Shown here: positions 54,909 to 63,291 of the stretch, piece after piece
How the letters are laid out: each line of letters begins with the position of its first letter
Position numbering within the stretch: position 1 is the first letter of the stretch
Source of the DNA: CAWKAV01 sp963847735
GTDB taxonomy: Bacteria; Desulfobacterota; Desulfuromonadia; Desulfuromonadales; BM103
Assembly (NCBI GenBank): GCA_963847735.1
Contig: CAWKAV010000016.1
Span: 558,001 to 622,000 of the forward strand
Direction of reading: 5' to 3'
DNA length: 64,000 nucleotides
Notes under the pieces: model-generated
The model's database searches: none
Seen by the model: only the letters and a program-made list of their open reading frames with translations
What the model was told of the DNA's origin: nothing
Made by a program: the position numbers and the translations under genes

Positions 54909-55358
54909 ATGTTGACTGCTGGCGATATTATGACGACGCATGTCCACACAGTTTCCCCGGATACAGAGATCAAAGCTCTGGCGAAAATATTTATCGAATA
55001 CAATGTCAACGCCATGCCAGTCGTTGATGCAGATGGTGCCCTGCTTGGAATGGTTACCCAGACGGATCTCGTGGAGCAGGACAAACCACTACATATTCCT
55101 ACCGTTATCTCTTTGTTTGACTGGGTTATTTACCTGGAAAGCCCTAAAAAGTTTTTAGAAGAAGTGCGTAAGGTTACTGCTCGCAAGGTCGAGGAAATTT
55201 ATTCAAAGGATGTGGTTACCTGCGCGCCGGATACTGCTGTTGCCACGGTTGCCAGTCTGATGGTTGATAACAAGGCTCATCTGATCCCTGTAGTTTCAGA
55301 TGGCCGGATGGTCGGAGTGGTTGCCCGTCTTGATATCATCCGTAGCATGGGTGAGTAG
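54909..55358 (+). CDS. CBS-pair protein
   Basis: 149 residues made of two CBS domains (residues ~7-60 and ~96-147; typical MTTHVHTVSPDTEI and VVTCAPDTAVATVASLM). CBS pairs bind adenine nucleotides, and some CBS proteins bind c-di-AMP. The gene lies in the same operon as the c-di-AMP synthase, so a sensor role is conceivable but unproven. Starts immediately after nnrD stops. Confidence 0.85.
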   Translation: MLTAGDIMTTHVHTVSPDTEIKALAKIFIEYNVNAMPVVDADGALLGMVTQTDLVEQDKPLHIPTVISLFDWVIYLESPKKFLEEVRKVTARKVEEIYSKDVVTCAPDTAVATVASLMVDNKAHLIPVVSDGRMVGVVARLDIIRSMGE

Positions 55359-55360
55359 CC

Positions 55361-55861
55361 TTGGAGTGTTGGGAGACGACTACAGGGGGGCCGGAGGGGA
55401 CTCGTGATTTGGGAAAACGACTAGGTGAAATTTCCGAGCCTGGCTTGGTTGTCCTTTTAAATGGTGATCTCGGTGCCGGCAAAACCTGTTTTGCCCAAGG
55501 GGTGGCTTTGGGTCTTGAAGTTTCATCGGCCTCGCCTGTCACAAGCCCGAGCTATACTTTGCTGAACATTCATTATGGGCGAATGCCACTTTATCACTTC
55601 GATCTTTACCGGCTTTGCCAAGTCGAGGATCTTGCCGACCTGGGTTACGATGAGTTTGCCGAGGGCAATGGCCTGACCCTGGTTGAATGGGCTGACCGTA
55701 TGACGGGCGGTCTGACTGCGTCTGTTGAAGTCTCTATAGAGCACCTTGCTGAACAGCGACGCAGCCTTCGTTTTGAGGCTCTTGACGAAAGGGGTGCGGA
55801 GTTATTGGAACAACTTGCAAAAACTCCTTGCCCTGCAGGAAACCCGCATGATGTAGTGTGA
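55361..55861 (+). CDS. tsaE: tRNA threonylcarbamoyladenosine biosynthesis ATPase TsaE
   Basis: ATPase partner of the TsaD/TsaB complex that makes t6A37 in ANN-reading tRNAs; 166 residues. The P-loop is NGDLGAGKTCFAQG, followed by SPSYTLLNIH, YHFDLYRL and VEWADR, all typical. TTG start at 55361. Often next to nnrD in bacteria. Confidence 0.94.
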   Translation: MECWETTTGGPEGTRDLGKRLGEISEPGLVVLLNGDLGAGKTCFAQGVALGLEVSSASPVTSPSYTLLNIHYGRMPLYHFDLYRLCQVEDLADLGYDEFAEGNGLTLVEWADRMTGGLTASVEVSIEHLAEQRRSLRFEALDERGAELLEQLAKTPCPAGNPHDVV

Positions 55862-55867
55862 AAACCT

Positions 55868-55896
55868 TTGACGGCCAACGCGAATACTGTTATTAA
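55868..55896 (+). promoter_or_regulatory. Candidate lysC promoter
   Basis: TTGACG (55868-55873), 17-base spacer, TATTAA (55891-55896), in the 113-base gap between tsaE and lysC. Confidence 0.55.
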
Positions 55897-55929
55897 GAGC
55901 AACTGACCCCTTGGGGTCTATCTCAATAT

Positions 55930-55957
55930 TGATGTGCTTCTCCAAAGAGACACATCA
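55930..55957 (+). promoter_or_regulatory. Hairpin just upstream of the lysC ribosome binding site
   Basis: Outer arms tgatgtg (55930-55936) and cacatca (55951-55957) with inner arms tctc and gaga (two-base bulge on the left). It ends directly at AGGAAGGA, the lysC ribosome binding site. A smaller stem gacccc/ggggtc lies at 55905-55918. The leader is about 70 bases, too short for a lysine riboswitch. Confidence 0.5.
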
Positions 55958-55974
55958 GGAAGGATTGGCCACAT

Positions 55975-57207
55975 ATGGCACTTGTGGTTCAGAAGTATGG
56001 TGGGACCTCGGTAGGAACCATCGAAAAGATCAGGAATGTAGCACGCAGGGTTGCGCGCAGTTACGATGATGGCAACGATATGGTTGTTGTCGTCTCGGCA
56101 ATGGCCGGTGAAACCAACAAACTGGTTGCTCTGGCTGAGGAGATGTGTGAGTTCCCTAACGAGCGAGAATATGATGTTCTGGTTGCTGCCGGTGAGCAGG
56201 TTTCCATCGCGCTCCTGTCGATGGCCCTGCAATCGATGGGATACAAGGCCAAAAGTTATCTCGGCTGGCAGATCCCGATCTACACCGATAACGCTTCTTC
56301 GAAAGCGCGAATAGAAGAAATCCGGGATGATAACATTCGTGAAGATCTGCGCAATGGTACGATTGTCATCGTTGCCGGGTTTCAGGGCATCGATCGTGAC
56401 AATAATATTACGACTTTGGGTCGCGGTGGTTCCGACACCTCGGCAGTCGCTGTTGCCGCAGCACTGAAAGCTGATGTGTGTGAAATTCTGACGGATGTTG
56501 ACGGCGTCTATACAACGGATCCGCGTATCGTCCCCGAGGCCACCAAGATGGAAAAGGTATCTTATGATGAAATGCTCGAAATGGCCTCGCTTGGGTCCAA
56601 AGTCCTGCAGATCAGGTCAGTCGAATTTGCAAAAAAATATAACGTTGTCGTCCACGTACGTTCCAGTCTAAATGACAACCCAGGAACCCTGGTAATGAAG
56701 GAGGATGCAGATATGGAAACAGTCCTGGTTTCAGGTGTTACATATAATAAAGATGAAGCAAAGATTTCAGTGCTGCGCGTTCCTGATCAACCAGGAATAG
56801 CTGCGCGGCTTTTCTCTCCACTCTCTACTGCGAATATCACGGTGGATATGATTATCCAGAATGTCTCACATGAGGGTTTTACTGATATGACCTTCACGGT
56901 GCCTCGAGCAGATTTTAAAAAAGCGCTCAAGATTGTGGAAGAAGCAGCCAGCAAGATAGGTGCTGCTGGCGTTACTAGTAACGTCTCTATCGCCAAGGTG
57001 TCGATTGTTGGTGTGGGAATGCGTTCCCATTCTGGCATTGCCAGCAAGATGTTCGAGACGCTCGCTGCGGAGGGCATTAATATCCAAATGATTTCGACCA
57101 GCGAGATTAAGGTGTCCTGTGTTGTCGACGATAAGTATACCGAGCTTGCAGTGCGCGTGCTGCATGCTGCTTTTGGCTTGGACAAAGGTCAGGTTGCCCA
57201 GGAATAG
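55975..57207 (+). CDS. lysC: Aspartate kinase
   Basis: Phosphorylates aspartate, first step to lysine, threonine, methionine and isoleucine; 410 residues. The N-terminal kinase shows KYGGTSVG and GRGGSDTSAVAVAAAL. Two C-terminal ACT domains (from about residue 265) bind feedback amino acids. It is monofunctional, without a homoserine dehydrogenase domain. Confidence 0.97.
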   Translation: MALVVQKYGGTSVGTIEKIRNVARRVARSYDDGNDMVVVVSAMAGETNKLVALAEEMCEFPNEREYDVLVAAGEQVSIALLSMALQSMGYKAKSYLGWQIPIYTDNASSKARIEEIRDDNIREDLRNGTIVIVAGFQGIDRDNNITTLGRGGSDTSAVAVAAALKADVCEILTDVDGVYTTDPRIVPEATKMEKVSYDEMLEMASLGSKVLQIRSVEFAKKYNVVVHVRSSLNDNPGTLVMKEDADMETVLVSGVTYNKDEAKISVLRVPDQPGIAARLFSPLSTANITVDMIIQNVSHEGFTDMTFTVPRADFKKALKIVEEAASKIGAAGVTSNVSIAKVSIVGVGMRSHSGIASKMFETLAAEGINIQMISTSEIKVSCVVDDKYTELAVRVLHAAFGLDKGQVAQE

Positions 57208-57240
57208 AGAGGCTTTTGAATAAAGAATCGGGAGTGGATG

Positions 57241-58812
57241 ATGAGTAGAGTGTTTCTGTACGATACGACCTTGCGTGACGGTACGCAGTCTGAAGATGTC
57301 TCATTTCTGGTGGCGGATAAAATCCGCATCGCAAGGAAGCTTGATGAGCTCGGTATCGACTATATTGAGGGAGGTTGGCCTGGATCGAACCCCAAGGATA
57401 TTGCCTTCTTCAAAGATGTTAAGAAGATTACTCTCAATCATGCCAAGGTAGCCGCCTTTGGTTCGACCCGTCGGGCAAAGACGACTCCGGCTAAAGATAA
57501 TAATATACAAACATTGATTCAGGCAGAACCAGATACAGTCACAATTTTCGGTAAAACTTGGGACTTTCACGTACGGGAAGCCCTGCGTATAAGTCTGGAA
57601 GAAAATATTGAGTTGATCTATGACTCACTGGCCTACTTGAAAAAAAATGTGCCGGAAGTCATTTATGACGCGGAGCACTTCTTTGATGGTTACAAAGCGA
57701 ATCCTGAGTACGCCATCAGAACACTGGAGGCAGCACAACAGGCTGAAGTCGATTGCATTGTCCTCTGTGACACTAATGGGGGTACATTGCCTTTCGAGGT
57801 GTCGGATATTATCAAGAAGGTCAAGAAAATTATAAAGGCCCCGCTTGGAATCCACGCTCACAACGACAGTGATTGCGCCGTGGCCAACTCTCTGGTGGCG
57901 GTTGAGCAGGGCGCGATACATGTGCAGGGAACGATTAACGGCTTTGGTGAACGCTGTGGCAACGCCGACCTCTGTTCTATTATACCTGCGCTCAGGTTAA
58001 AAATGGAGCGTGAGTGTGTTTCAGACGAACAACTTAAGGGATTGCGTGTCGCTTCACGCTACATCTATGAACTCGCTAACCTGGTGCCAAACAAGCGCCA
58101 ACCTTACGTCGGGAACTCGGCGTTCGCCCATAAAGGCGGTGTGCATGTTTCCGCTATCCAACGGCATCCAGAAACTTATGAGCATCTTCGTCCGGAAAAG
58201 GTTGGCAATGTAACGCGGGTTCTGGTCTCCGACCTTTCTGGCAGGGCAAACATTCTGGCCAAGGCAGAACAGTTCAATATCAATCTTGACAGCAAGGACG
58301 CCGTCACGCTGGAGATTCTAGAAGATATCAAAAATTTAGAAAATCAGGGATTTCAGTTCGAAGGTGCAGAGGCTTCCTTTGAACTATTGATGCGACGTGC
58401 CATGGGTGAGTTGCGCAACTTTTTCTCGGTTATCGGTTTCAGGGTCATCGATACCAAACGACGAGAAGATGAAATGCCGACTTCTGAGGCAACAGTGCAG
58501 GTTAAAGTCGGTGGACGGATTGAACATACTGCAGCAGAGGGCAGTGGCCCTGTTAACGCCTTGGACAATGCCCTGCGCAAAGCGCTTGAACAGTTTTATC
58601 CGCAACTGAAGGAGATGAAGTTGTTTGATTACAAAGTGCGTGTGCTGCCGGCTGGCAAGGGGACAGCATCTGTGACGCGGGTATTGATTGAGTCGGGAGA
58701 CAAGACTGAAAGATGGGGGACTGTTGGTGTGAGCGATAATATTATTGATGCATCCTATCAGGCCTTGGTCGACGCAGTGCAGTATAAGCTGATGCGGGAT
58801 TATGCGGAATAG
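57241..58812 (+). CDS. cimA: (R)-citramalate synthase
   Basis: Makes citramalate from pyruvate and acetyl-CoA, the threonine-independent route to isoleucine known from Geobacter. 523 residues from the second of two ATG codons (57241), which spaces best with GGGAG; the first (57238) is possible. DTTLRDGTQSEDVSF, the metal-binding HAHNDSDCAVANSL and NGFGERCGNADLCSI, and a C-terminal LeuA-type regulatory domain (from ~390) are present. Downstream of lysC by 33 bases. Confidence 0.95.
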   Translation: MSRVFLYDTTLRDGTQSEDVSFLVADKIRIARKLDELGIDYIEGGWPGSNPKDIAFFKDVKKITLNHAKVAAFGSTRRAKTTPAKDNNIQTLIQAEPDTVTIFGKTWDFHVREALRISLEENIELIYDSLAYLKKNVPEVIYDAEHFFDGYKANPEYAIRTLEAAQQAEVDCIVLCDTNGGTLPFEVSDIIKKVKKIIKAPLGIHAHNDSDCAVANSLVAVEQGAIHVQGTINGFGERCGNADLCSIIPALRLKMERECVSDEQLKGLRVASRYIYELANLVPNKRQPYVGNSAFAHKGGVHVSAIQRHPETYEHLRPEKVGNVTRVLVSDLSGRANILAKAEQFNINLDSKDAVTLEILEDIKNLENQGFQFEGAEASFELLMRRAMGELRNFFSVIGFRVIDTKRREDEMPTSEATVQVKVGGRIEHTAAEGSGPVNALDNALRKALEQFYPQLKEMKLFDYKVRVLPAGKGTASVTRVLIESGDKTERWGTVGVSDNIIDASYQALVDAVQYKLMRDYAE

Positions 58813-59374
58813 AATCTTCTTTCGTGCACCACCACCACTCATCGTGGTGGCGATAATGTTATTTTCAGTGATACTTTTGAGCCGGGAGGCTTCCGTGAAG
58901 GAAGACCTCCCGTTTTTACTACCCGTAGAAAAAAACTTTGTTTACGTTGAATTGGTTGGTGCTGGTCTGGACCAGGGTGTGTATCAAATTTATGACGATA
59001 TGGCCCTGTTGGATGTCATAAAATTGACAGGTTCTCCTTTGCCTGGAAATGTGATGATGGATGTGGCCTGGTCTCACCCCCTGAGTGAAGGGGAAAGCCT
59101 TAGAATCGTAAGAAAAGGACTGAAAACTAGTGCCTTACAACGAAGGTGGATGAATGCGAGCCAGCGTATGGCGCTGGCCATTCCTTTGCACCCGGATCGT
59201 ATGAGCGAATTGGACTGGCAAGTTTTGCCAGGTGTTGGCACTGCTCTCGCTGAACGTATTGAACTTAACCGCCAAAAATATGGCGACTTTGGTCGTTTGG
59301 AATCGTTAAGAAGAGTGGAAGGGATAGGAAGAAAACGGATTGAAAGCTGGAAAATTTTTTTTAGTGAGGGCTAA
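58802..59374 (+). CDS. Exported helix-hairpin-helix protein with SLBB-like part
   Basis: 190 residues, ATG at 58802 overlapping the cimA end by 11 bases. One N-terminal hydrophobic helix (LIVVAIMLFSVILL), a beta-grasp SLBB-like segment (VYVELVGAGLDQGVYQIYDD, residues ~47-80), and a C-terminal ComEA-type helix-hairpin-helix (LPGVGTALAERIELN and VEGIGRKRIESW). Resembles ComEA-type DNA-binding proteins. The SLBB assignment is by eye. Confidence 0.75.
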   Translation: MRNRIFFRAPPPLIVVAIMLFSVILLSREASVKEDLPFLLPVEKNFVYVELVGAGLDQGVYQIYDDMALLDVIKLTGSPLPGNVMMDVAWSHPLSEGESLRIVRKGLKTSALQRRWMNASQRMALAIPLHPDRMSELDWQVLPGVGTALAERIELNRQKYGDFGRLESLRRVEGIGRKRIESWKIFFSEG

Positions 59375-59533
59375 GCCTATGTTTTATAGGTGGAATATTT
59401 TCAATGCAGAATTGTTTCCTTTTCTTTAGATAGATCAATTAAAAATTGGCATGCCTCGTGTAACGTACTGTTCACAACATGTGTCTGCTGAGATTGAGAC
59501 ATATCCTTAGGTTGTGTATCAGGAGATAACGCC

Positions 59534-59689
59534 ATGAGATGTCCGAAGTGTAAAGCCCGTATGTATGCGGAGAAATATTACGATTTTGTTCGTGCTTTTG
59601 ATGCCTGGAAATGTTGTTCATGTGGTGAAGTTATAGATCCGACGATTCTGGCCAATCGTGCCCGCAATCATAATGTGTTCCTAGGTTGA
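59534..59689 (+). CDS. Small zinc-ribbon protein
   Basis: 51 residues, translated by hand, beginning MRCPKCKARMYAEKYYDF and ending in a short basic tail. Two CXXC-type pairs (C3/C6 and C28/C30 region, KCCSCGEV) suggest one zinc ribbon. The ribosome binding site is CAGGAGATAAC. It stands alone between the HhH gene and a strong terminator. Function unknown; possibly regulatory. Confidence 0.75.
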   Translation: MRCPKCKARMYAEKYYDFVRAFDAWKCCSCGEVIDPTILANRARNHNVFLG

Positions 59690-59711
59690 CAAGTTTTTTT
59701 ATAATTTTCAT

Positions 59712-59743
59712 AAAAAGCCTGGAACCTGTGTTCCAGGCTTTTT
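59712..59743 (+). terminator. Rho-independent terminator
   Basis: Perfect 13-base-pair stem aaaaagcctggaa (59712-59724) and ttccaggcttttt (59731-59743), six-base loop, ending in a T run. Ends the zinc-ribbon transcript. Confidence 0.93.
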
Positions 59744-59869
59744 ATTTGTCGCCATAACACAAGTTTATGGTCATAATGAGAGAACTTTACGATGGTTACA
59801 AAGCCGTTCACGCTGACAACCAGTATTCAGAGCTATCTGCAACTCTAACTGTTTGAAGGGAGTGCCGCC

Positions 59870-60595
59870 ATGTCTGAAAATGAGAATGCTGCCGGTTCTT
59901 CTGAGAAAACTGGTTCGGTTCGTAACAAGAAAGTGCGCATTCGTCGATTGATTGAGCGAAAAATGGTTGATAGTTGGCAGAACGTGCCACATTTTTATGT
60001 GACCATCGCAGTTGATATGACGGACATTATCCGTTTTCGCAGGGATCTTGGAATCACAATCAACGACTTTATTATGGCGGCTGTTTCAGAAGCAATTAAA
60101 GAACATCCCTGGATAAACAGCCACTGGCTTGATGGTGAAGCTGTTGAACAGGAACAGATCAACCTGGCCATGGCGGTTGCCACGGAGGGTGGATTGTACT
60201 ATCCGGTGATTAAAAATGTCGAAAGGCTTGCCCTGAAACAGCTAAGTCAGTCTGCTGCAGCACTGGCAGAAATGGCGCATCTTGGACAACTGTCAGATGA
60301 TGACCAGGAAGGCGGAACTTTTACTGTTTCTAACATGGGTATGCTCGGTGTGGAGTCTTTTGCCGCGATTGTGACACCACCGCAGGCTGCCGTTCTTGCC
60401 GTCGGGACAGTTAAAGGTGAGGTCGTGGTTGACGAACATGAAGAGTTGGTCGTTGCGCCTATGGTTCGTTTGACCCTTTCTGCTGATCACCGGGTTCTTG
60501 ATGGCGAGGATGCTGCCGAGTTCCTGGATTCTTTGAAAAGCTATCTTGAAGCCCCTGTAACACTGATTGCCGGGACTTGTTTTGACGAAGATTGA
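59870..60595 (+). CDS. Stand-alone 2-oxoacid dehydrogenase E2 acyltransferase domain
   Basis: 241 residues matching only the catalytic domain of dihydrolipoyl acyltransferases. Visible are HFYVTIAVDMTDIIRF, INDFIMAAVSEAIKEHPWIN, GTFTVSNMGMLGV and the active-site SADHRVLDGEDAA (His and Asp). The lipoyl and subunit-binding domains found in normal E2 proteins are missing, replaced by a short charged N-terminus. No E1 or E3 gene is nearby. The ATG follows GAAGGGAG. Confidence 0.9.
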   Translation: MSENENAAGSSEKTGSVRNKKVRIRRLIERKMVDSWQNVPHFYVTIAVDMTDIIRFRRDLGITINDFIMAAVSEAIKEHPWINSHWLDGEAVEQEQINLAMAVATEGGLYYPVIKNVERLALKQLSQSAAALAEMAHLGQLSDDDQEGGTFTVSNMGMLGVESFAAIVTPPQAAVLAVGTVKGEVVVDEHEELVVAPMVRLTLSADHRVLDGEDAAEFLDSLKSYLEAPVTLIAGTCFDED

Positions 60596-60725
60596 TCCTG
60601 TTAAAAATAACTTTAAAGTTGTTCTCATGGGAAGCGCAGCAGGCAGCGAAAAGCTTGAGGAATTAGAGGCCAGACGTGAAGAGGTGCGAGCGGAGATGAG
60701 AAGGCGAGGCATGTTGACGCAATAA
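60582..60725 (+). CDS. Possible 47-residue protein overlapping the E2-domain gene
   Basis: A reading from TTG 60582 overlaps the E2 gene's last 14 bases and stops at 60725 (or from ATG 60627, 32 residues). The product is highly charged and likely helical (KLEELEARREEVRAEMRRRG). I do not recognise it. Short length and the lack of a clear ribosome binding site keep confidence low. Confidence 0.4.
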   Translation: MTKIDPVKNNFKVVLMGSAAGSEKLEELEARREEVRAEMRRRGMLTQ

Positions 60726-60754
60726 GTCAAAAGTGAACTTGGAAAAAAAACATT

Positions 60755-60785
60755 AAAAAGGCGGAGCTTCTGGCTCCGCCTTTTT
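60755..60785 (+). terminator. Bidirectional terminator between convergent genes
   Basis: Perfect 13-base-pair stem aaaaaggcggagc (60755-60767) and gctccgccttttt (60773-60785), five-base loop. T runs on both strands make it usable for the E2-domain transcript and for the minus-strand TRAP permease. Confidence 0.92.
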
Positions 60786-60826
60786 AATTCGTTGAAGGTT
60801 TGGTACAGCGCTACTGGCCCTTTCAT

Positions 60827-63226
60827 TCAGGCCGGAGCAATGGCTGAACCATGCTCCTTCTTATTCTTTGTAATCTGCATGAAAATCACCAGTCCGACCA
60901 AGGCAATGCCGGCCGCGTCGGTGACTAACGTCGGCCAGTAAAGCAAACAGGTACCAACCGCCAGAATAAGCCATTCGGGGAGTGTTGTTCGTCGGAACCA
61001 GAAGAGCATGGTGGTTGCCGAGAACGCTATGGTGCCGAGGATTGCTGAAAAGAAGGAAGACAAGGTCTGCATTCCTGTCGCCGGATCGGAGGCTTCAATG
61101 ATCGTTTCGCCCGGATTAACCATATCGCCGGCAAATGTTTTGACATGGTCGATATTGCCACCGCGCTCCGCCATGATGTTGATAATCTCATCGCCGACCA
61201 TGATCTTGGCCACCACGTCACCTTCTGCAAAGTGCTCTCCCTGCTTGACATCGACGGACAGAACCGAAGCAAATGGAATATCGTCCTCCAGGGACGGCAC
61301 CTTGACATTTGCCGTATGCGCCTGAAAAAGGATGGCCGGGGTGAATGCAAACAGCAGCGGGCAGACGTAGAGCAGTTTGGCGAACTTGAAGCTGGTCCAG
61401 CCGGTCTTCCATGGATCAGAGCCGGCGATCGCGGCTCCGGCATAGGCGGCCACACAGACTGGTGGCGTGATGTTCGAATCCTGGCTGAGCCAGTAAACGA
61501 TCATGTGGGCGCAGAGTATCGGCACCCCCATTTCCATAAGTGGTGGAACCGCGAGGACTGCTGTAATCAGGTAGGCTGCCGTGACCGGCACGCCCATGCC
61601 GAGCACCAGTGAGGCCAGGGCCACCAGGAAAATGGCGGCGAGCAGGTTACCGCTGGCCAGAGAAATGATGATGTCGGAGAACTTGAGGCCGATTCCGGTC
61701 AACGAGATGGTGCCGACAATGATGCCGATCACGCCGAGTGTGGCGCCGATGATCAGGGTGTTGTTGGCCCCGGTAAGAATGGCTGCCCAGATTTCCCTCA
61801 CGCCCATACGGGTTTCCTTTTTGACCCAGCTGACAACAACGCAGGAAATTGTCGCCCAGAATGCAGCAAAACCAGGGGATTTACCCATGATCATCAGGAC
61901 GGTGATGACGACCAGTGGCATGGAGTAATACCACTGTTTTTTCAAGACTTCTTTCCAGTGCGGGAACTCGTCGTCGTCGATCCCTTTGATGCCCAGTTTT
62001 TTGGCTTCGAAATGAATCATGCAGAACACCGAAAAGAAGTAGAGCAGTGCGGGGAAGATGGAAATCATCATGATGTAGGCATAGGACGTTTCTGTCAGTT
62101 CGGCCATCAAGAAGCCGCCGGCACCCATAACTGGGGGCAGGAACATGCCACCGATTGAAGCGGCCGGCTCTATGGCTCCAGCGACATGGGGCTTGAAACC
62201 GGCCCGTTTCATGAGTGGGATAGTGAAGGCTCCGGTGGAGACGGTATTGGCGATGGCGCTGCCGGAAACTGAACCGAAGAAGGCCGAAGCAATGACCGCA
62301 ACTTTGGCCGGGCCGCCGGTGCTGCGTCCGGCAATGGCCAGGGGGAAGTCGATGAAGAATCTGCCTGCCCCTGATTTGTGCAGAAAGGCGCCGAAGAAGA
62401 TAAACAGGATGACGTAGGTCGCCAGCACGTTGGCCATGACTCCGAAAACCCCGTTGGTGGTCAGAAAAAGGGCGGTGCAAAGGCGTTCGATGCCGAAGCC
62501 GCGGTGGGCAATGATTTCCGGGAAGATCGGCCCGAGATAACCATAGATGAACATGGCGATGCCGATGAAGGTCATCGACCAGCCGAGAACCCGACGGCAG
62601 ACTTCGAGCGAGAGGATAACTCCGACGATACTGACCATGGCGTCAAGGTTGGTCTCAGCGCCGGCCCGATAATTGAGAACCTCGAATTCGTGAATCCAGT
62701 AGTAAACAACTGCTGCTGATGCCAGGGCGTAGAGGATGTCCGAGAGGGTTGGATTCTTCGGCCATCTTTTCATCATGAAATTGTCAATAAACGTGGCTAC
62801 AACGCCGATCAAGATGCCGCCAACGCTTATAGCGCCGATCAGTCCCATGCTGCCGCTGGTTATTGCCGCGTGAAATGCGTCGGTTGTTTCATAGAAACCG
62901 AAGGCAGCAATGGTGCAGGAGAAGATGCCGCCGATGACCAATGAAAGAGGAATACGTATCCGGTCCTTGCCCGCCGGGTAGAGCAGGAAGACCAGCACGT
63001 AGGTGACAAAGACATAAACCCCGAGATGGTAATGAGTTGCAACGGCTGCCATACCTGCCGCGTAAAAATAGAAGAGGACCATGCTGGCACCGAGTACCCC
63101 AACTAGCCACTTGAAGAGACCTGTCGGTGAACGGTAGGACTTGGAGTCCTTTTCCAATAACTTTTTGAGCTTTTCCTGTTCCTCGGGCGAGAGGTCCTTG
63201 AGGTCTTCTAGAAGTTCTTCAGCCAT
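60827..63226 (-). CDS. Fused TRAP transporter permease (DctQ-DctM type) with lipoyl-like domain
   Basis: 799 residues. An N-terminal amphipathic charged segment (1-30) precedes the small-subunit-like four-helix part (~35-220) and the large DctM-like part (~225-635), which has GSVSGSAIANTVSTGAFTIP and GMGVPVTAAYLI. Then comes a beta domain at 643-713 that aligns with lipoyl/biotinyl barrels, and a last membrane part (~720-785). The usual acceptor lysine (DKA) is replaced by G678-D679-E680. Pairs with the upstream TAXI receptor; imports an unknown solute. Confidence 0.93.
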   Translation of the reverse strand: MAEELLEDLKDLSPEEQEKLKKLLEKDSKSYRSPTGLFKWLVGVLGASMVLFYFYAAGMAAVATHYHLGVYVFVTYVLVFLLYPAGKDRIRIPLSLVIGGIFSCTIAAFGFYETTDAFHAAITSGSMGLIGAISVGGILIGVVATFIDNFMMKRWPKNPTLSDILYALASAAVVYYWIHEFEVLNYRAGAETNLDAMVSIVGVILSLEVCRRVLGWSMTFIGIAMFIYGYLGPIFPEIIAHRGFGIERLCTALFLTTNGVFGVMANVLATYVILFIFFGAFLHKSGAGRFFIDFPLAIAGRSTGGPAKVAVIASAFFGSVSGSAIANTVSTGAFTIPLMKRAGFKPHVAGAIEPAASIGGMFLPPVMGAGGFLMAELTETSYAYIMMISIFPALLYFFSVFCMIHFEAKKLGIKGIDDDEFPHWKEVLKKQWYYSMPLVVITVLMIMGKSPGFAAFWATISCVVVSWVKKETRMGVREIWAAILTGANNTLIIGATLGVIGIIVGTISLTGIGLKFSDIIISLASGNLLAAIFLVALASLVLGMGVPVTAAYLITAVLAVPPLMEMGVPILCAHMIVYWLSQDSNITPPVCVAAYAGAAIAGSDPWKTGWTSFKFAKLLYVCPLLFAFTPAILFQAHTANVKVPSLEDDIPFASVLSVDVKQGEHFAEGDVVAKIMVGDEIINIMAERGGNIDHVKTFAGDMVNPGETIIEASDPATGMQTLSSFFSAILGTIAFSATTMLFWFRRTTLPEWLILAVGTCLLYWPTLVTDAAGIALVGLVIFMQITKNKKEHGSAIAPA

Positions 63227-63291
63227 ACTGACTACCTGCTTGGTTTAGAATGAGGGGGTTGATGCTTTGTTGTATGAAAACTGGAGAGTAC

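Noticed and set aside
55862..55974. Lysine riboswitch before lysC
   Set aside because: The gap is far too short for that element and its conserved core is absent.
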